Source of the DNA: Ailanthus altissimus
Taxonomy: Eukaryota > Streptophyta > Magnoliopsida > Sapindales > Simaroubaceae
Length of the DNA: 64,000 bases
Assembly (NCBI GenBank): GCA_946807835.1
Contig: OX327700.1
Location: 22,418,001-22,482,000, forward strand
Direction of reading: 5' to 3'
The position numbers and the translations under genes were made by a program. Shown in pieces: positions 39,560 through 51,600 of the stretch. The notes beneath the pieces were generated by a model, which was not told where the DNA came from, searched no databases, and saw nothing but the letters and a program-made list of their open reading frames with translations. Each line of letters begins with the position of its first letter. The stretch's first letter is position 1.

Positions 39560-39993
39560 ACACCGTATTGACATAACAAATCTTCACTAGTAGGGTTCTC
39601 ATTGTGGTTATCAACGCAAAAAAATATAACCCTGATTTATAATACAGAATAATAACTCTTATCACTGCATTACATAAACCTCCACATGTATAATTAATTT
39701 TTAAACAAAATAATTATTATTATTAATATAACTTTAACCAAACCAAAGTTTACTATTAAGCTTACTTGAGTTAAAAAAAGTTAACCTTTAAGTTTAGTAA
39801 GATATTTTACTTAACCTAACTAAAGTTAACCTTTAACACTATTTTAGTTTACATAAATATCTTAATTTGACTTAACCACTTGGTTAACAATAATAAAGTT
39901 AACAATTTATTTAACAATTAAATAAGCATATAGTTTTGTTTATTTAACAAATAAAAAATACCTAAAACAATATAAAATTGCTCTGACACCAAT
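39560..39993 (-). mobile_element. Outer copia PBS and leader remnant
   Basis: The minus-strand PBS TGGTGTCAGAGC (39991-39980) differs at one base from the complement of the initiator-Met tRNA 3' end and lies 2 nt from the LTR at 39994. Sequence from about 39560 to 39710 is the reverse complement of about 38695-38960, so two truncated leaders face each other. Confidence 0.7.
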
Positions 39994-41093
39994 TGTCGGT
40001 GCCAATTAATTCATGAGTACAAACATGTAGTTTATGTGTTCATTATGCAAATATATATATCTCATACATATACATACATAGTAAAACTCTAAAATTAAAC
40101 AATAAATACAATTATATACATATTAATTAAATTAATACAAACTGAGAGTATATTACCCTTAAACCCTTTTGAATTAATTTTTCTGAGAGACAATCTAAAA
40201 TGAAACTTGTGTATAATTCTAATAACTAACTGAGTGAGCTTGATCATTTAAAACAACAGTTTATATCCAACAATCGGTTTAACTCTTAAACCTAATTTTA
40301 AGATAAACTCTTTATCTTGCATTTTACTTATTAAACCTTTGTTCAACACTTGAACAAATAAGCAAAAATTTTGTATTTGCTTTATGGCTAAGCCTTGATG
40401 GAAAAGAAAATAAATAGTAAAAAAGAAAACAATTTTCTCTCACTTTTCTCTCTTTGGTGGCCGGCCACTTCTTAAGAAAAACTAAATGAATTTTTGTTTC
40501 ATTATATTCCTTATAAGTTAAAAAAATATTTAATTTAGATATTTATTTAACCAAAGTTAACTATTAATCTTAGTTGAGTTATTCAACTTAACACTTTAGT
40601 TAAATATCTTACTACCCTAACCATAATTAACTTAGATATTTAGTTAATTTAACCTTAGTTAACTATCAACTTAAGTTAAATTAAATAACATTTAATTATT
40701 AAATAAAATATCTTAATCTTTTAACCTAACCTTAAGGTTAACTCCTAACCAAGATTAAGTTTAACTTTATTTGATAATTAAACAATAAAATATCTTAATT
40801 ATTTAATAATTAAATAATTAATTATGTGAAATTAACTCAAAGTAAGTTCCACCATACCACACACTTGAGTTAACTTAACCAAAAACTCATTATGCATCAT
40901 ATGTCATCATTTAATTAGTCAACAACAATTTTTAATGAATTAATGTACTTAACACTTAATAATGGACATGTGTGTATCCCGAGGGTTACTGAATATTTAT
41001 TCATTTTTGTTAGATTTTTATTAGATTAAACTATTAAATTCGATATGCTGCTCTAATACACAACGAGTACACTTCATATTGCGAGACATATTG
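39994..41093 (-). repeat. Outer copia 5' LTR, left part
   Basis: Starts TGTCGGTGCCAATTAATTC, matching the other LTR of the outer element at 13845. It is interrupted near 41093 by another copia element and resumes at 50544, with about 0.4-0.5 kb lost at the junction (compared with 14920-15418). Confidence 0.75.
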
Positions 41094-43177
41094 GTTGTGT
41101 ATATGTTGAAAAAAATTAAATACATTTATTATATACATGATTGTGCAACAAAATTAAGCATATAATCAATATATACAAATGTAACTTATATAATTAATAA
41201 TATACGATTATAAAAAACATACTTTCGAAGAACTTCGGTGATGACTTCAATTTCAGATTCTTCCTAACTCCAACCTTGAGCTCACTTTAAAGTGAATTAT
41301 TGTACAATTCTAGTTTACAACAATTCAGTGTGATTGTGAAACTAGAATAGCATCAACTGAATTTCCAACAACAAGCTTTAATTTTTTGAAAGAAAAATAA
41401 GAAGAGTTGATTTTTCTTTCTCTCTAATTTTTCTCATAAACCTTTGTTCAAAGCAAAACTGTCCAAAATCAAAAACTCTCTCTCAATCCTTCTCCCCCAC
41501 GTTTTTGCTTCACCCCTTGTTAATCAAAATTAATTCCAACCATTTTTTGGTGCTCTAAGCACTTTACAAATGCTCCACCAAAATTAGGTTAAGTGGCTAA
41601 CTACCAAAAACTATTTTGGGTAGCCATTTTTAATGGACTAATAAAAATGGACTATTAAATTCTACAAATGGTGCTCCACCATTTAATTTATATTTTTTAA
41701 ATTAGGTATGTCTTCTATTTAACAATAATTAATTTATTTTATTATTCAAAAAATATTTGAATAATTAATTTTTACCTTATTTGATTTTATTAACATGGTT
41801 AATGAGTAAATTTATAGTGAAATAATTTATGGAACAAACTTTTGCCACTTGTTACATCTAATTAGTTAACAACTCTTGTCAATTAATTAAGTGATATACT
41901 TAACATTTAAGTCTAGACAAGTGCACAATCTGGGGAACCTTGAAATATATTTTCGGTTTGCTAGAATTTCTAGGATGGATCTGTTCAATCCATAATGCTA
42001 CCCCGGTACACAATGAGTACACTTCATATTGTAAGACTCTCTAGGTCCACACCCAAATTGTTATATTGAACTCCTTTATACGTCCGTGAATGATGCCCCA
42101 TACACACGTTACGAATAATACAAAGCAGCGCAATAGACCATATAAGTTAAAGTTATAACATATCCGTATAATCCCTCTATTATTTATATTCGGGTAGAGC
42201 AGAAATATAGATCAACACCATCAAATCTTCATATGACCTACCGTAAGCTTATCTTTAGAATTGTATTTCAATAAATAATGTTCGCAAACACTTCTGTAAT
42301 ACTATTTATCCCCAAGGTTAAAACGTTTCTCCCATAAATTACTGCTTATGGCCATAAGACTTTCTGAAATACAATCTTAGAGCATTATGATATATTACTC
42401 ACCTAAATAAGATGATGGATCCCATATCTATGCATACCAGACTCTATGAGCATCAGACCATACCCAGCAGTCAGACCATGAAAGGTTTCTGACATGTATG
42501 GAACCAAAGTATGATAAATCACTCACAAGCCCACTGTGGCACTTAGGTCAAGGAATCACGAATAATCCTAAACTCAAAAAACCCTCCATTGAGGTCTTGA
42601 TGAATGTGTTTAGTACTCAGTCCTTATTGAATACTTGTATCTTTATACGAGCTTCCACTAAACACATGGTCTGTGAAGACTAACTATCTGAACCATCCAA
42701 ATATAGATATACACTATATATTTATAAAGGTCTTCACTGACAGACTAGTATCAGTGAAGATAAATCAAGTACATAATATTTTAAAATATTTTTGCATAAT
42801 GACATTTTTTAGCACTATTTGTAACTCTTTGCAACTACGTCATTATTAATATATTCTCAGGTCTTTGTCTCATTTCAAATAAGGCTCTAACTCTTTAGCT
42901 ATCGCCAACTCTTATAACCTGATAACTTTTATCAGTGCTAATTTTTAGCATTTATAACTCTTAACATTTATAACTCTCAGCGTTACTAATTCTGAGCACT
43001 AATCTAAACTTTTTAGATCAGATCTGAACTCTTTTAGATCATACAATATCTGAAATGTTATAAGCATCTTACCATATACAAAATATAATTAACGATTTAA
43101 TGAAATGATAATACTAGTATAAATATTATACAAATATTCATACATTAAGGGATGACACATAAATACAAATCTCAACA
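41094..43177 (-). repeat. Nested copia 3' LTR
   Basis: 2084 bp; right end ACAAATCTCAACA followed by the minus-strand purine tract GCAAGTGAGAGT. Pairs with 48370-50543. Confidence 0.85.
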
Positions 43178-43255
43178 ACTCTCACTTGCTTTACTGTCAT
43201 TCACGATAGTATCGAACTCCCATTCACTCCACATATCTTTTAAATACTTTTGAAG

Positions 43256-43757
43256 TTAGATTTTAGTAAGTGGGTCCGTTATATTATTTATAGAGTCTAC
43301 TCTACAAATTATTATATCTCCTCTAGCTAAGATTTCTCTAATGATATGGTATTTCCTTTCCACATGCTTAGACTTTTGGTGTGCTCTTAACTCTTTAGTT
43401 TGTGCAATGGCTTCGTTATTGTTGCAAAACAATGGTATAGGATCCATTGCACTTGGAACTATTCCCAGTTTAGCGACAAATTTATGTATCCACACCGCTT
43501 CTTTTGTTGCTTCTGATACTGCAAGATATTCTGCCTTTGTTATGGAATTAGTTGTGAATGACTGTTTGTTGCTATTTCAACTAACTGCAGCACCATTGAA
43601 AACGAATACATACCTAGATGTAGACTTTCTATTATCTAAATTAGGCTGGAAGTCTGAATCTATGTATCCCCTCACTTGTAAGTCACTTTCTTCGTATATT
43701 AGAAACTTGTCTTTAATACCCTTAAGATATCTAAGAACATGTTTTACAGCCATCTAA
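43256..43757 (-). pseudogene. Nested copia RNase H region
   Basis: The frame 43495-43256 encodes a copia RNase H C-terminal part, with VWIHKFVAKLGIVPSA, CNNNEAIAQTKE and KSKHVERKYHIIRE, ending in NITDPLTKI, a standard copia pol ending. The upstream part (43757-43500) carries the preceding RNase H words in a broken frame. Confidence 0.85.
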
Positions 43758-43867
43758 TTCCATTCACCTAGATCAGACTAATACTCGCTTGTAACACTTA
43801 CAGCTATACTAATGTCAGGTCTCGTATACATTATGGCATACATCAAGCTTCCTACAGCTGATACATA

Positions 43868-44095
43868 TCATATGTTAGACATTCTAACTTTTTCATCTTC
43901 ACTTTGAGGATACATATTCCTCGAAAGATAAACGTTATGGCTAAAAGGTATATTAACTGTCTTACAGTTATTGAAATTATACATTACGAAGACATTATCC
44001 ATGTATGATGATTGAGAGAGTCTTATAAACCTCCTAGCTCTATCACTATAAAGCTTTATACCCAGTATATAAGAACCCTCACCCAAATCTGTCAT
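43868..44095 (-). pseudogene. Nested copia reverse transcriptase C-terminal fragment
   Basis: Frame begins MTDLGEGSYILGIKLYSDRA and continues LSQSSYMDNVF, the well-conserved copia RT stretch after the YxDD box. The YxDD region and N-terminal RT lie upstream to about 44650 in other frames. Broken. Confidence 0.85.
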
Positions 44096-46250
44096 GAAAA
44101 AATTCTTACTAAGGTAGCTTTTGATAGACTATAACATACCAATATCATTTTCGATAATCAGTATGTCATTCATATAAAGAACCAAGAAGACTACCATGCT
44201 CTTACTACTCTTTTTATATACACATCACTCTTTTTCGTTCTTGATGAAATCAGACCCTTTGATTACTTCATCAAAATGAAGATTCCAGCTTCGAGAAACC
44301 TACTTAAGTCCATAAATAGACTTCTTCAGTTTGCATACGAAACTAGAAGTTTGGCTGGATGTCAAACCTTCAAGTTGTTCCATATAGATCTCTTCTTCAA
44401 GATATCCATTTAAAAACACCATTTTTACATCTATTTGTCAAATTTCATAGTCATAAAATACAACAATTATTATAAAAATTTGAATTGACTTAAGCATCAC
44501 TATTAGTGAGAAGGTTTTCTCATAATCAATTCTGGATCACTGAGTATAACCTTTTACTACCAAACGGGCTTTAAAAGTCTCTACTTTTCCATTGGGCCTA
44601 TGCTTTCACTTGTAAATCTATTTACAACCGACAGAAACAATTCATTCAAAAAGCTCAACCAAGTCCCAGACTTGATTTTGATACATTAAGTCAATCTCAG
44701 ATTTTATGGCCTTTTGCCATTTTTTCAAATCAATGTCCAACATTGTCTCTCTATAAGTCAAATGATCATTTTTTTTCAAACAAGAAAACACCAATAGCAC
44801 CTTCAGGTATTAAACCATACCTTTTAGGTGGCCTTGATATCCATTCTGACCTACGTAGAGGGTATGTCAAAGGTATTATACTCTAGTAAGTCTGAAGTTC
44901 CATCATTGGTTCAATTACATCCTGATTGAGTTCATCTAATTCAATCTTTCCATTATCTCCATAATCCATGGGAAACTATTTCTCTAAAAATTGGCATTTT
45001 AAGTAATGAACATATTTCATTCCTCAGAATCATAGAATTGGTACCCTATTAAATTCTTAGGATATCCAATAAAAAGATACTTGTATCTTTTAGGTGCAAG
45101 TTTATCCTGTTACGTAACTTTTACGTATGTAGAACTGCCCCAAATCTTAACATATTTAAGACTTGATTTTCTTATTTTCTATATCTCATAAGGAGTAGAA
45201 GGAACAACTTTTGATAGAACTCTATTCAATATATGAGCAGCAGTTTCTAAAGTATATCCTCATAGATATTCAGGGAGATCGGTAGAGGTCATCATCGATC
45301 GAACCATATCCAATAAAATCTGATTCTTCTTATCTGAAATGCTATTGTGTTGTGGAGTACTTGGAGGACTATACTGAGTGAGAATCTCATTCTCTTTTAA
45401 ATAATTTGAAAATTCACTGCTCAATATTGACTACCTCGATCTGATCAAAAGCATTTGTTATACTTTCTGGTTTATTTCTCTACATCGATTTGAAACTCTT
45501 TGAATTTTTTTAAAGTTTCTGACTTGTGTTTTATAAGAAACACGTATCCAAATCGTGATAGATCATCAATCAAGATAACGAAGTATAAAAAAATCACCCA
45601 TTGTAGTGTTATTTATTAGACCACATACATCACTATGTACAAGTTCTAATAAATCAATGGCGTGGTGTCTAACACTAATAAATAGAGCTTTGGTCATTTT
45701 TCTTGAATACAAAATTCATAAACTAGATAAAGCTCTATGGTCAGATCAGGTATCTGATCATCCTTAACCAGACTAGTTAGGCATCTTACACCTATATGAC
45801 CTAATCTCATATGCCATAATTCTGTATCATTTAAAGTTCACAAGTTATTATCAGCATTCACCTATGCATTCATGACATTTCCTACTGTATCTAATATATA
45901 ATGGTCATTATTCAACTGACATTCAGCTAATAAAATATTATCTGAATCATACAAACATAAGAAACTGTTCCAAACATACGTATGATATCCCTCACTGTCC
46001 AATACAGGAATAAAAATAATTTGTCAGATAATGTTTGGCATATACTAACAATTATTCAATACAACATTTTTATTACATAAAAGAAGTAAACTAAAATGTC
46101 CAATAGCCTCGACCTGTAAAAAATCTCTATTTTCAACACGAAGTTGTACTTCTCCAGGCTATAACATTCTAACTTCCTTCAAACCCTACAACACATTGCA
46201 GATATGATAAGAATAATCAATATCTAATATCTAGCCAATACCAGCATCAA
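44096..46250 (-). pseudogene. Nested copia RT N-terminal and integrase relics
   Basis: No frame longer than 60 codons remains. Order and sequence parallel 31600-33300 of the outer element. Integrase traces lie at about 44700-45900; the stretch includes words also seen at 32100-32500 (for example the segment around 44815-44880 parallels 32235-32300). Confidence 0.65.
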
Positions 46251-46253
46251 ATG

Positions 46254-47176
46254 CTAAAGAAATTTCAATAATAGACAAATGCATACCTGAGGGGTTCTTC
46301 TTAACTGTGGTAAGGTATTTTGGGCAGTTCTGCTTTCAATACCCATCCTCGCTATAATGAAAATATTTTTCTTTTGCTTTGTTCTTATGTTGGGGCTTGG
46401 ACATGTGTTGCTTTTAAGGACCCATTTTGGGTACATACTTTGCTTTCTTTTTATTATTTCCTTTAAACTTCTTAGAATTCTTTAGGACATAAGATAAAGC
46501 ACCCTGAACATAGAGGATCGTGCCCCATTTGTTCATGTCGTCTTGAGCTGTTTTCAGCATCTTATGCAGATCAGTATAAGTAGGAGGTCAATCATTGCAT
46601 GTTGAAGTTCATCATAAACTGTGCAAATAACCCAATAAGTGATTAGAGAATCAAACTGTTCCTTAATGTATTGCTCAATGAGATATCCATGGCTTTTAAC
46701 CTCTTAATGTGAGATATGATCTTGAGGATATGAGAACTCACTGGACTGCCCTCAGGTAGTCTAGCTTGAAAAAGAGATTTAACAATCCTGTAAATTTCAA
46801 CTTGAGGCCAGTCACCAAATCACTCTTTTAGATTGAGCATTATACTTTCAGCACAGTCCATGTGGACATGCTCCGTTTGGAGTTCTATAAACATTGAGCC
46901 AATAATGTACAATTTAACTTTTAAATCATCATTCAACCATTTTTGATATGTCTCTTTTTCTTCCGTAGAAGCATCATCAGAAACGGCTCAGGATAGGCAC
47001 TGATCAATTACATATTTAAGCTTCTCAGAATCTAGAACTATTTTGAGATTCATAAGATAGTCAGCATAATTTTCTACACCTTTGAGTTGGTGCACATAAA
47101 AAATACAAACTAATGGTTGCTTGAAGTGATTTGATCTTGACAAGACAAAAGAAAATATGTTAGTGGAATATTTCAA
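46254..47176 (-). pseudogene. Nested copia gag relic
   Basis: The frame 47176-46988 encodes ADYLMNLKIVLDSEKLKYVI, a typical copia gag start (tryptophan-containing capsid segment followed by LDSEKLKYVLDQ-like words). The region to about 46300 continues gag in broken frames, and 46436-46254 holds a decayed zinc-knuckle neighbourhood. Confidence 0.7.
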
Positions 47177-48369
47177 TCGCTAATAAATAACGTTTTAGAT
47201 TATGAGTATAACAATTATACATTTTTAATCTAAAAAACTCCTCCCACTGTTTTATATAATCCCTTTAATCTCTCAAACGGGAAAATGATAGTTTTAGATT
47301 CTTTACTATACAGTGAGAAATGGATCACATTGGCATTTTACTCTAACCTTACGTTGTAGAAATATTATCCTTTGTAAACCCAAAAGGTAGACAACTCTTA
47401 TCAATTGCATCTCATACAACTCTTACCACTGATCCTAAATATACCTTATCCTTACATTGTAGCAATATTAGATAAGTGTATTCCAGATTAACTTGTCATC
47501 AAATATATACTACTAGTATAACTCTTACACTGTAGCAATATTGAGCAATACGTTTGTATATATTTGTCTCATCTCATGTTTAACCAGTATAGCTCGAAAC
47601 ACCCCGACCAATCTCTCACGTTGTAACAATATTGAAAAAAACCAAAGTGAACCATCTCATACCTTATTGACAAAACAGATCATTATATAATATTATCTTA
47701 TAATACAATATTATTTAATCTAATTTAGAGAGATTTTTTAATAATTATTATAATTATTATTACTATTAACAATTATAATAAATTTTCGCATCTCATACCA
47801 ATCTAATTTGTAATTAGAATATTTGTTTATACAAGCACAACTAACCACTAGTAATAGGGCTCCCATTGTGATTAATAAGCATAAACAAATATATATACAA
47901 CATTTGATATAATAATTGTAATTGTATTAAATGAACCTCACATACAAAATTTTTTAATTGGAGTGTATGTTCAGAATGATTAGCGTTAAAAGTTGAACGT
48001 TATAGCATTATACAATATAATGCTCCAAAAAAATTTACACTTTTTTTTTGTTCTCAACCTTAAGCGGCTTGAGTTTTTGACTTACGAATGCTCCGACGTT
48101 CGGCCCTTTGAACACCCTTATATTAAGCACCTTAACGCCCTAGTGTTATCACAAATAATGCCCTAGCGTTCACTGACAAATGCACCTGTGGTAACTAGTG
48201 AACACCCCAACGTTCGATTTCTTGCGTTGCAGTATTTTTTTTTTTACATAAACTATTTTTCTACATTTTAAACACTTCAAAATGTAATTTTTACTATTTT
48301 CAGGCATTCTAAACACTTCATAAATATTCCAACAACCCATAAACACAATAAACATATTCTAATACCACT
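47177..48369 (-). other. Nested copia leader and PBS
   Basis: Non-coding leader with four repeats of the ATATTGCTACAGCGTGAGG-like motif (minus strand, near 47350, 47445, 47527 and 47615), a decayed GC-rich repeat patch (48060-48230) and PBS TGGTATTAGAAT (48367-48356), two nucleotides from the LTR. Confidence 0.7.
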
Positions 48370-50543
48370 TGTTAACGTATTTTATGGTATATGCATATGA
48401 TTGTGTACGTGTTAAAAAAAAATTAAATATATGTATCATATAGATGATTTTACAGCAGAATTAAATATATAATCAATATATACACATGTAACTTATATCA
48501 TTAATAACATAAGATTACAAAAAACATACATTTAAAGAACTTCTGTGATGATTTCAATTTCACATTCTTCCTTACTCCAACCTTAAACTCCCTTTGAAGT
48601 GAATTATTATACAATTTTCGTTTATAACAATCCAGTGGGATTGTGAAGCGAAAATAGTAGGAATTGAATTTTCAACAACAAGCTTTTATTTCTTAAAAGA
48701 AAAATAAGAAAAGTTAATTTTTCTTTCTCTTTAGTTTTTCTCATAACCCTTTTTTTAAAAGAAAAACTCTTCAAAACTAAAAACTCTCTCTCAATCCTTC
48801 TCACCCCATGTTTTTGCTTCACCTCTTGTTAATCAAAATCAATTTCTACCATTTTTTGGTGCTCTAATCACTTTACAAGTGCTTTACCAAAATTAAGTTA
48901 ATTGGCCAACTATCAAAAATCATTTTTAGTGGCCATTTTTTATGGTCTAATAAAAATGGATCATTAAAGTTTACAAATGGTGCTCCACTATTTAATTTAT
49001 ATTTTTCAAATTAGGTATGTCTTCTATTTAATAATAAAGTAATAATTAAATAAAAATTATATTTTATTTATTTAAATAATATTTATTCAATTATTCAAAA
49101 TCTATTTGAATAATTAATTTTCATCTTATTTAATTTTATTAATATGGTTAATAGGTGAATTCATAGTGAAACAATTCTTAGAATAAAATTGTGCCACTTG
49201 TTAATATCTAATTAGTTAATAATTTTTGTCAACTAATTAAATGATATACTTAACATATAAGCCTATACAAGTGCAAAACTTGAGGAACCCTAAAATATAT
49301 TTTCGGTTTGTTGAAATTTTTAGGATGGAACTGTTCAATTCATAATGTTGCCCAATGTATAATGAGTACACTTCATATTTTGAGACTCTAAGTCCATACC
49401 TGAATTGTTATATTGAACTCCTCTATAGGTCCATGAATGATGCCTCACACACACGTTACAGATATTATAGAACGCCGTGTTAGATCATACAAATTGAAAT
49501 TATAACATATCTGTATAATCCCTTCATAATTTATATCTAGGTAGAACGAAGATATAGATCAACACCTTCAAATCTTCATATGCCCTACCGTAAGCTTATC
49601 TTTAGAATTGTATTTCAATAAATAATATTCACAAACACTTTTGTGATATTATTTATCCCTAAGGTTAAACTCTTCTATCAGAAATTACTATTTATGGCTA
49701 TAAAACTTTCTAAAATACAATCTTAAAGCATTAGGATATTTTACTCACCCAAATGAGCTGATGGATCCTATATCTATGCACGCTGGACTCAATAAACATC
49801 AGATCATACCTAGTGATACCCACCGGTCAGACCATGAAAGATTTCTAACATTTGTGAAATCAAAGTATGATGGATCACTCTCAAGTCTATGACATTTAGG
49901 TCAAAGGACCACGAATACTACTTAACTCGAAAGACCCTCAATTAATGGTGTTATGGGATGTCTATTAGAGGTTCTTGTAAGTCTGTTCAGTACTCAGTCC
50001 TTATTGAATACTTATATCTCTATACAAGCTTTAACTAAACATATGGTTTGCTAAGTCTAACTATCTGGACCATCCAAATATAGATATACACTGATCTATA
50101 TATTTATTAAGGTCTTCACTGACAGACCAGCATCAGTGAAGATAGATCAGGAATATAATATTTTAAAACATACTTGTATAATGACATTTACTAGTATTAT
50201 TTACAACTCTTTTGCAACTACGTCACTACTAATATATTCTCAGGTCTTTGTCCCATTTCAGAAAAAGCTCATACTCTTTAGATATCGCTGACTCTTATAA
50301 CTTGATAACTCTTATCAGTGTTAATTCTTAGTATTTATAACTCTCACGTTGCTAATTTTTAGCACTGATCTAAACTCTTTTAGACCAGATCTGAACTCTT
50401 TCAAATCATACAATGTCTGAAACGTTACAAGCATCTTACCATATACAAAATATAATTAGCAATTTAATGAAATGATAATAGTAATATAAATATTTAACAA
50501 ATATTCATACGTAAAAGGATGGCACATAAGCACAAACTCAACA
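48370..50543 (-). repeat. Nested copia 5' LTR
   Basis: 2174 bp from TGTTAACGTATTTT to CACAAACTCAACA on the plus strand. Confidence 0.85.
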
Positions 50544-51148
50544 CAATCTCATAATGGTGCTCAAGTCAAATGATTACAAAAATTACTCAACTCGAGAGGA
50601 CTTATCATTAACGATTTCATAGGGTATCTATTGGGATTCTCGTGAGTCTATTCAATATCCAGTCCTTATTGAATACTTGCATGCCTATATGAGCTCTAAG
50701 CTCTTATTCAGATAAGAACAATCATCTGTACCATGCAGATATGGACATACGCTAATCTATATAAAAAGGATTCATCAATAGACCTGTATTGGTGAACATA
50801 GATAAGGAACATATTGTTTGAAAACATATTTTCATAATAACATTTCCTAAGTTTTTATTCCATTCCAGACAAAACTTCTAACTTTTAGAATTTTGTTGAC
50901 TTTTATAATTTGCTAACTCTTAACAGTACTAACTCTTAGCATTTATAGCATTGCTAACTCTTAACCCTGGTATAAAATTTTTAGACTCGATCTAAACTCC
51001 TTTAGATCATACAATATTTATAAGGTTACAAGCATAATACAATTTAATAATAAAATTAATAGTTTTTATTCAAAATATTTATTATATAAATATTAAACAA
51101 TTAATATTCATATAATATTGAAATGGCACATAAGCACCAGCTCCAACA
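50544..51148 (-). repeat. Outer copia 5' LTR, right part
   Basis: Resumes the LTR interrupted at 41093 and ends TAAGCACCAGCTCCAACA, followed by TSD CAGTG (51149-51153). Confidence 0.8.
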
Positions 51149-51600
51149 CAGTGCACACATCTAAAAAGGTCACCAAACATTAAATATAATTTATCACTAA
51201 TTTTAAATACTAATTCTCATCACCTCTATAACGAGATAACTACGTCAGGCGAGCCAGAAATACATTATTAATGAGTGCTCTATTCCTGTCAAGAACCCAA
51301 TAGCTGGTTCCAAAGACTACTTGACCATAAGGATTCCATCAAGTCATCAAACCGATAACTATAATACAGTTTATAGTATTAACAAGTTAATATTGAAAAA
51401 TAAAGGACCATTATTTTCCTTCTGTAATTTAAGTCCTAACCCAACCTTTTAAGAAACTCAACACAACTCATAAGACTCAAGCTCAAACTTCCTTAAAACT
51501 CTTTACTCAAACCCTCAAATGACCATGGCAAGATTTATTATGCAAATATCTCAGCCCTAACCCACCACCATTGGAAGCTTAAACATTATATAAGAAAATA
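51149..51600. repeat. Tandem duplication, copy B, right part
   Basis: Begins CAGTGCACACATCTAAAAAGG and parallels 13324-13765 of copy A. The similarity ends after the ATATAAG near 51590. Confidence 0.85.

Larger units (their letters stand above)
41094..50543 (-). mobile_element. Minus-strand copia element nested in the outer 5' LTR
   Basis: A nearly full-length, decayed copia element of 9.4 kb. 3' LTR 41094-43177 (left end truncated by roughly 25 bp), polypurine tract about 43178-43190, pol, gag, leader, PBS 48356-48367, 5' LTR 48370-50543. Many substitutions and indels separate the LTRs, so it is older than the Athila-type insertion. No TSD was found, in line with loss at the left junction. 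Confidence 0.85.
13845..51148 (-). mobile_element. Outer Ty1/copia element, host of the retrotransposon nest
   Basis: A minus-strand copia element bounded by TSD CAGTG on both sides (13840-13844, 51149-51153). Its parts are scattered by later insertions: 3' LTR 13845-15782 plus 30431-30623; polypurine tract and decayed pol 30624-33407; PBS-side leader about 39560-39993; 5' LTR 39994-41093 plus 50544-51148. The LTR termini match each other (TG..GGTG.CAATTAATTC at one end, GGCAC.TAAGCACCAGCTC.AACA at the other). Gag and much of the leader are missing. Confidence 0.85.
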
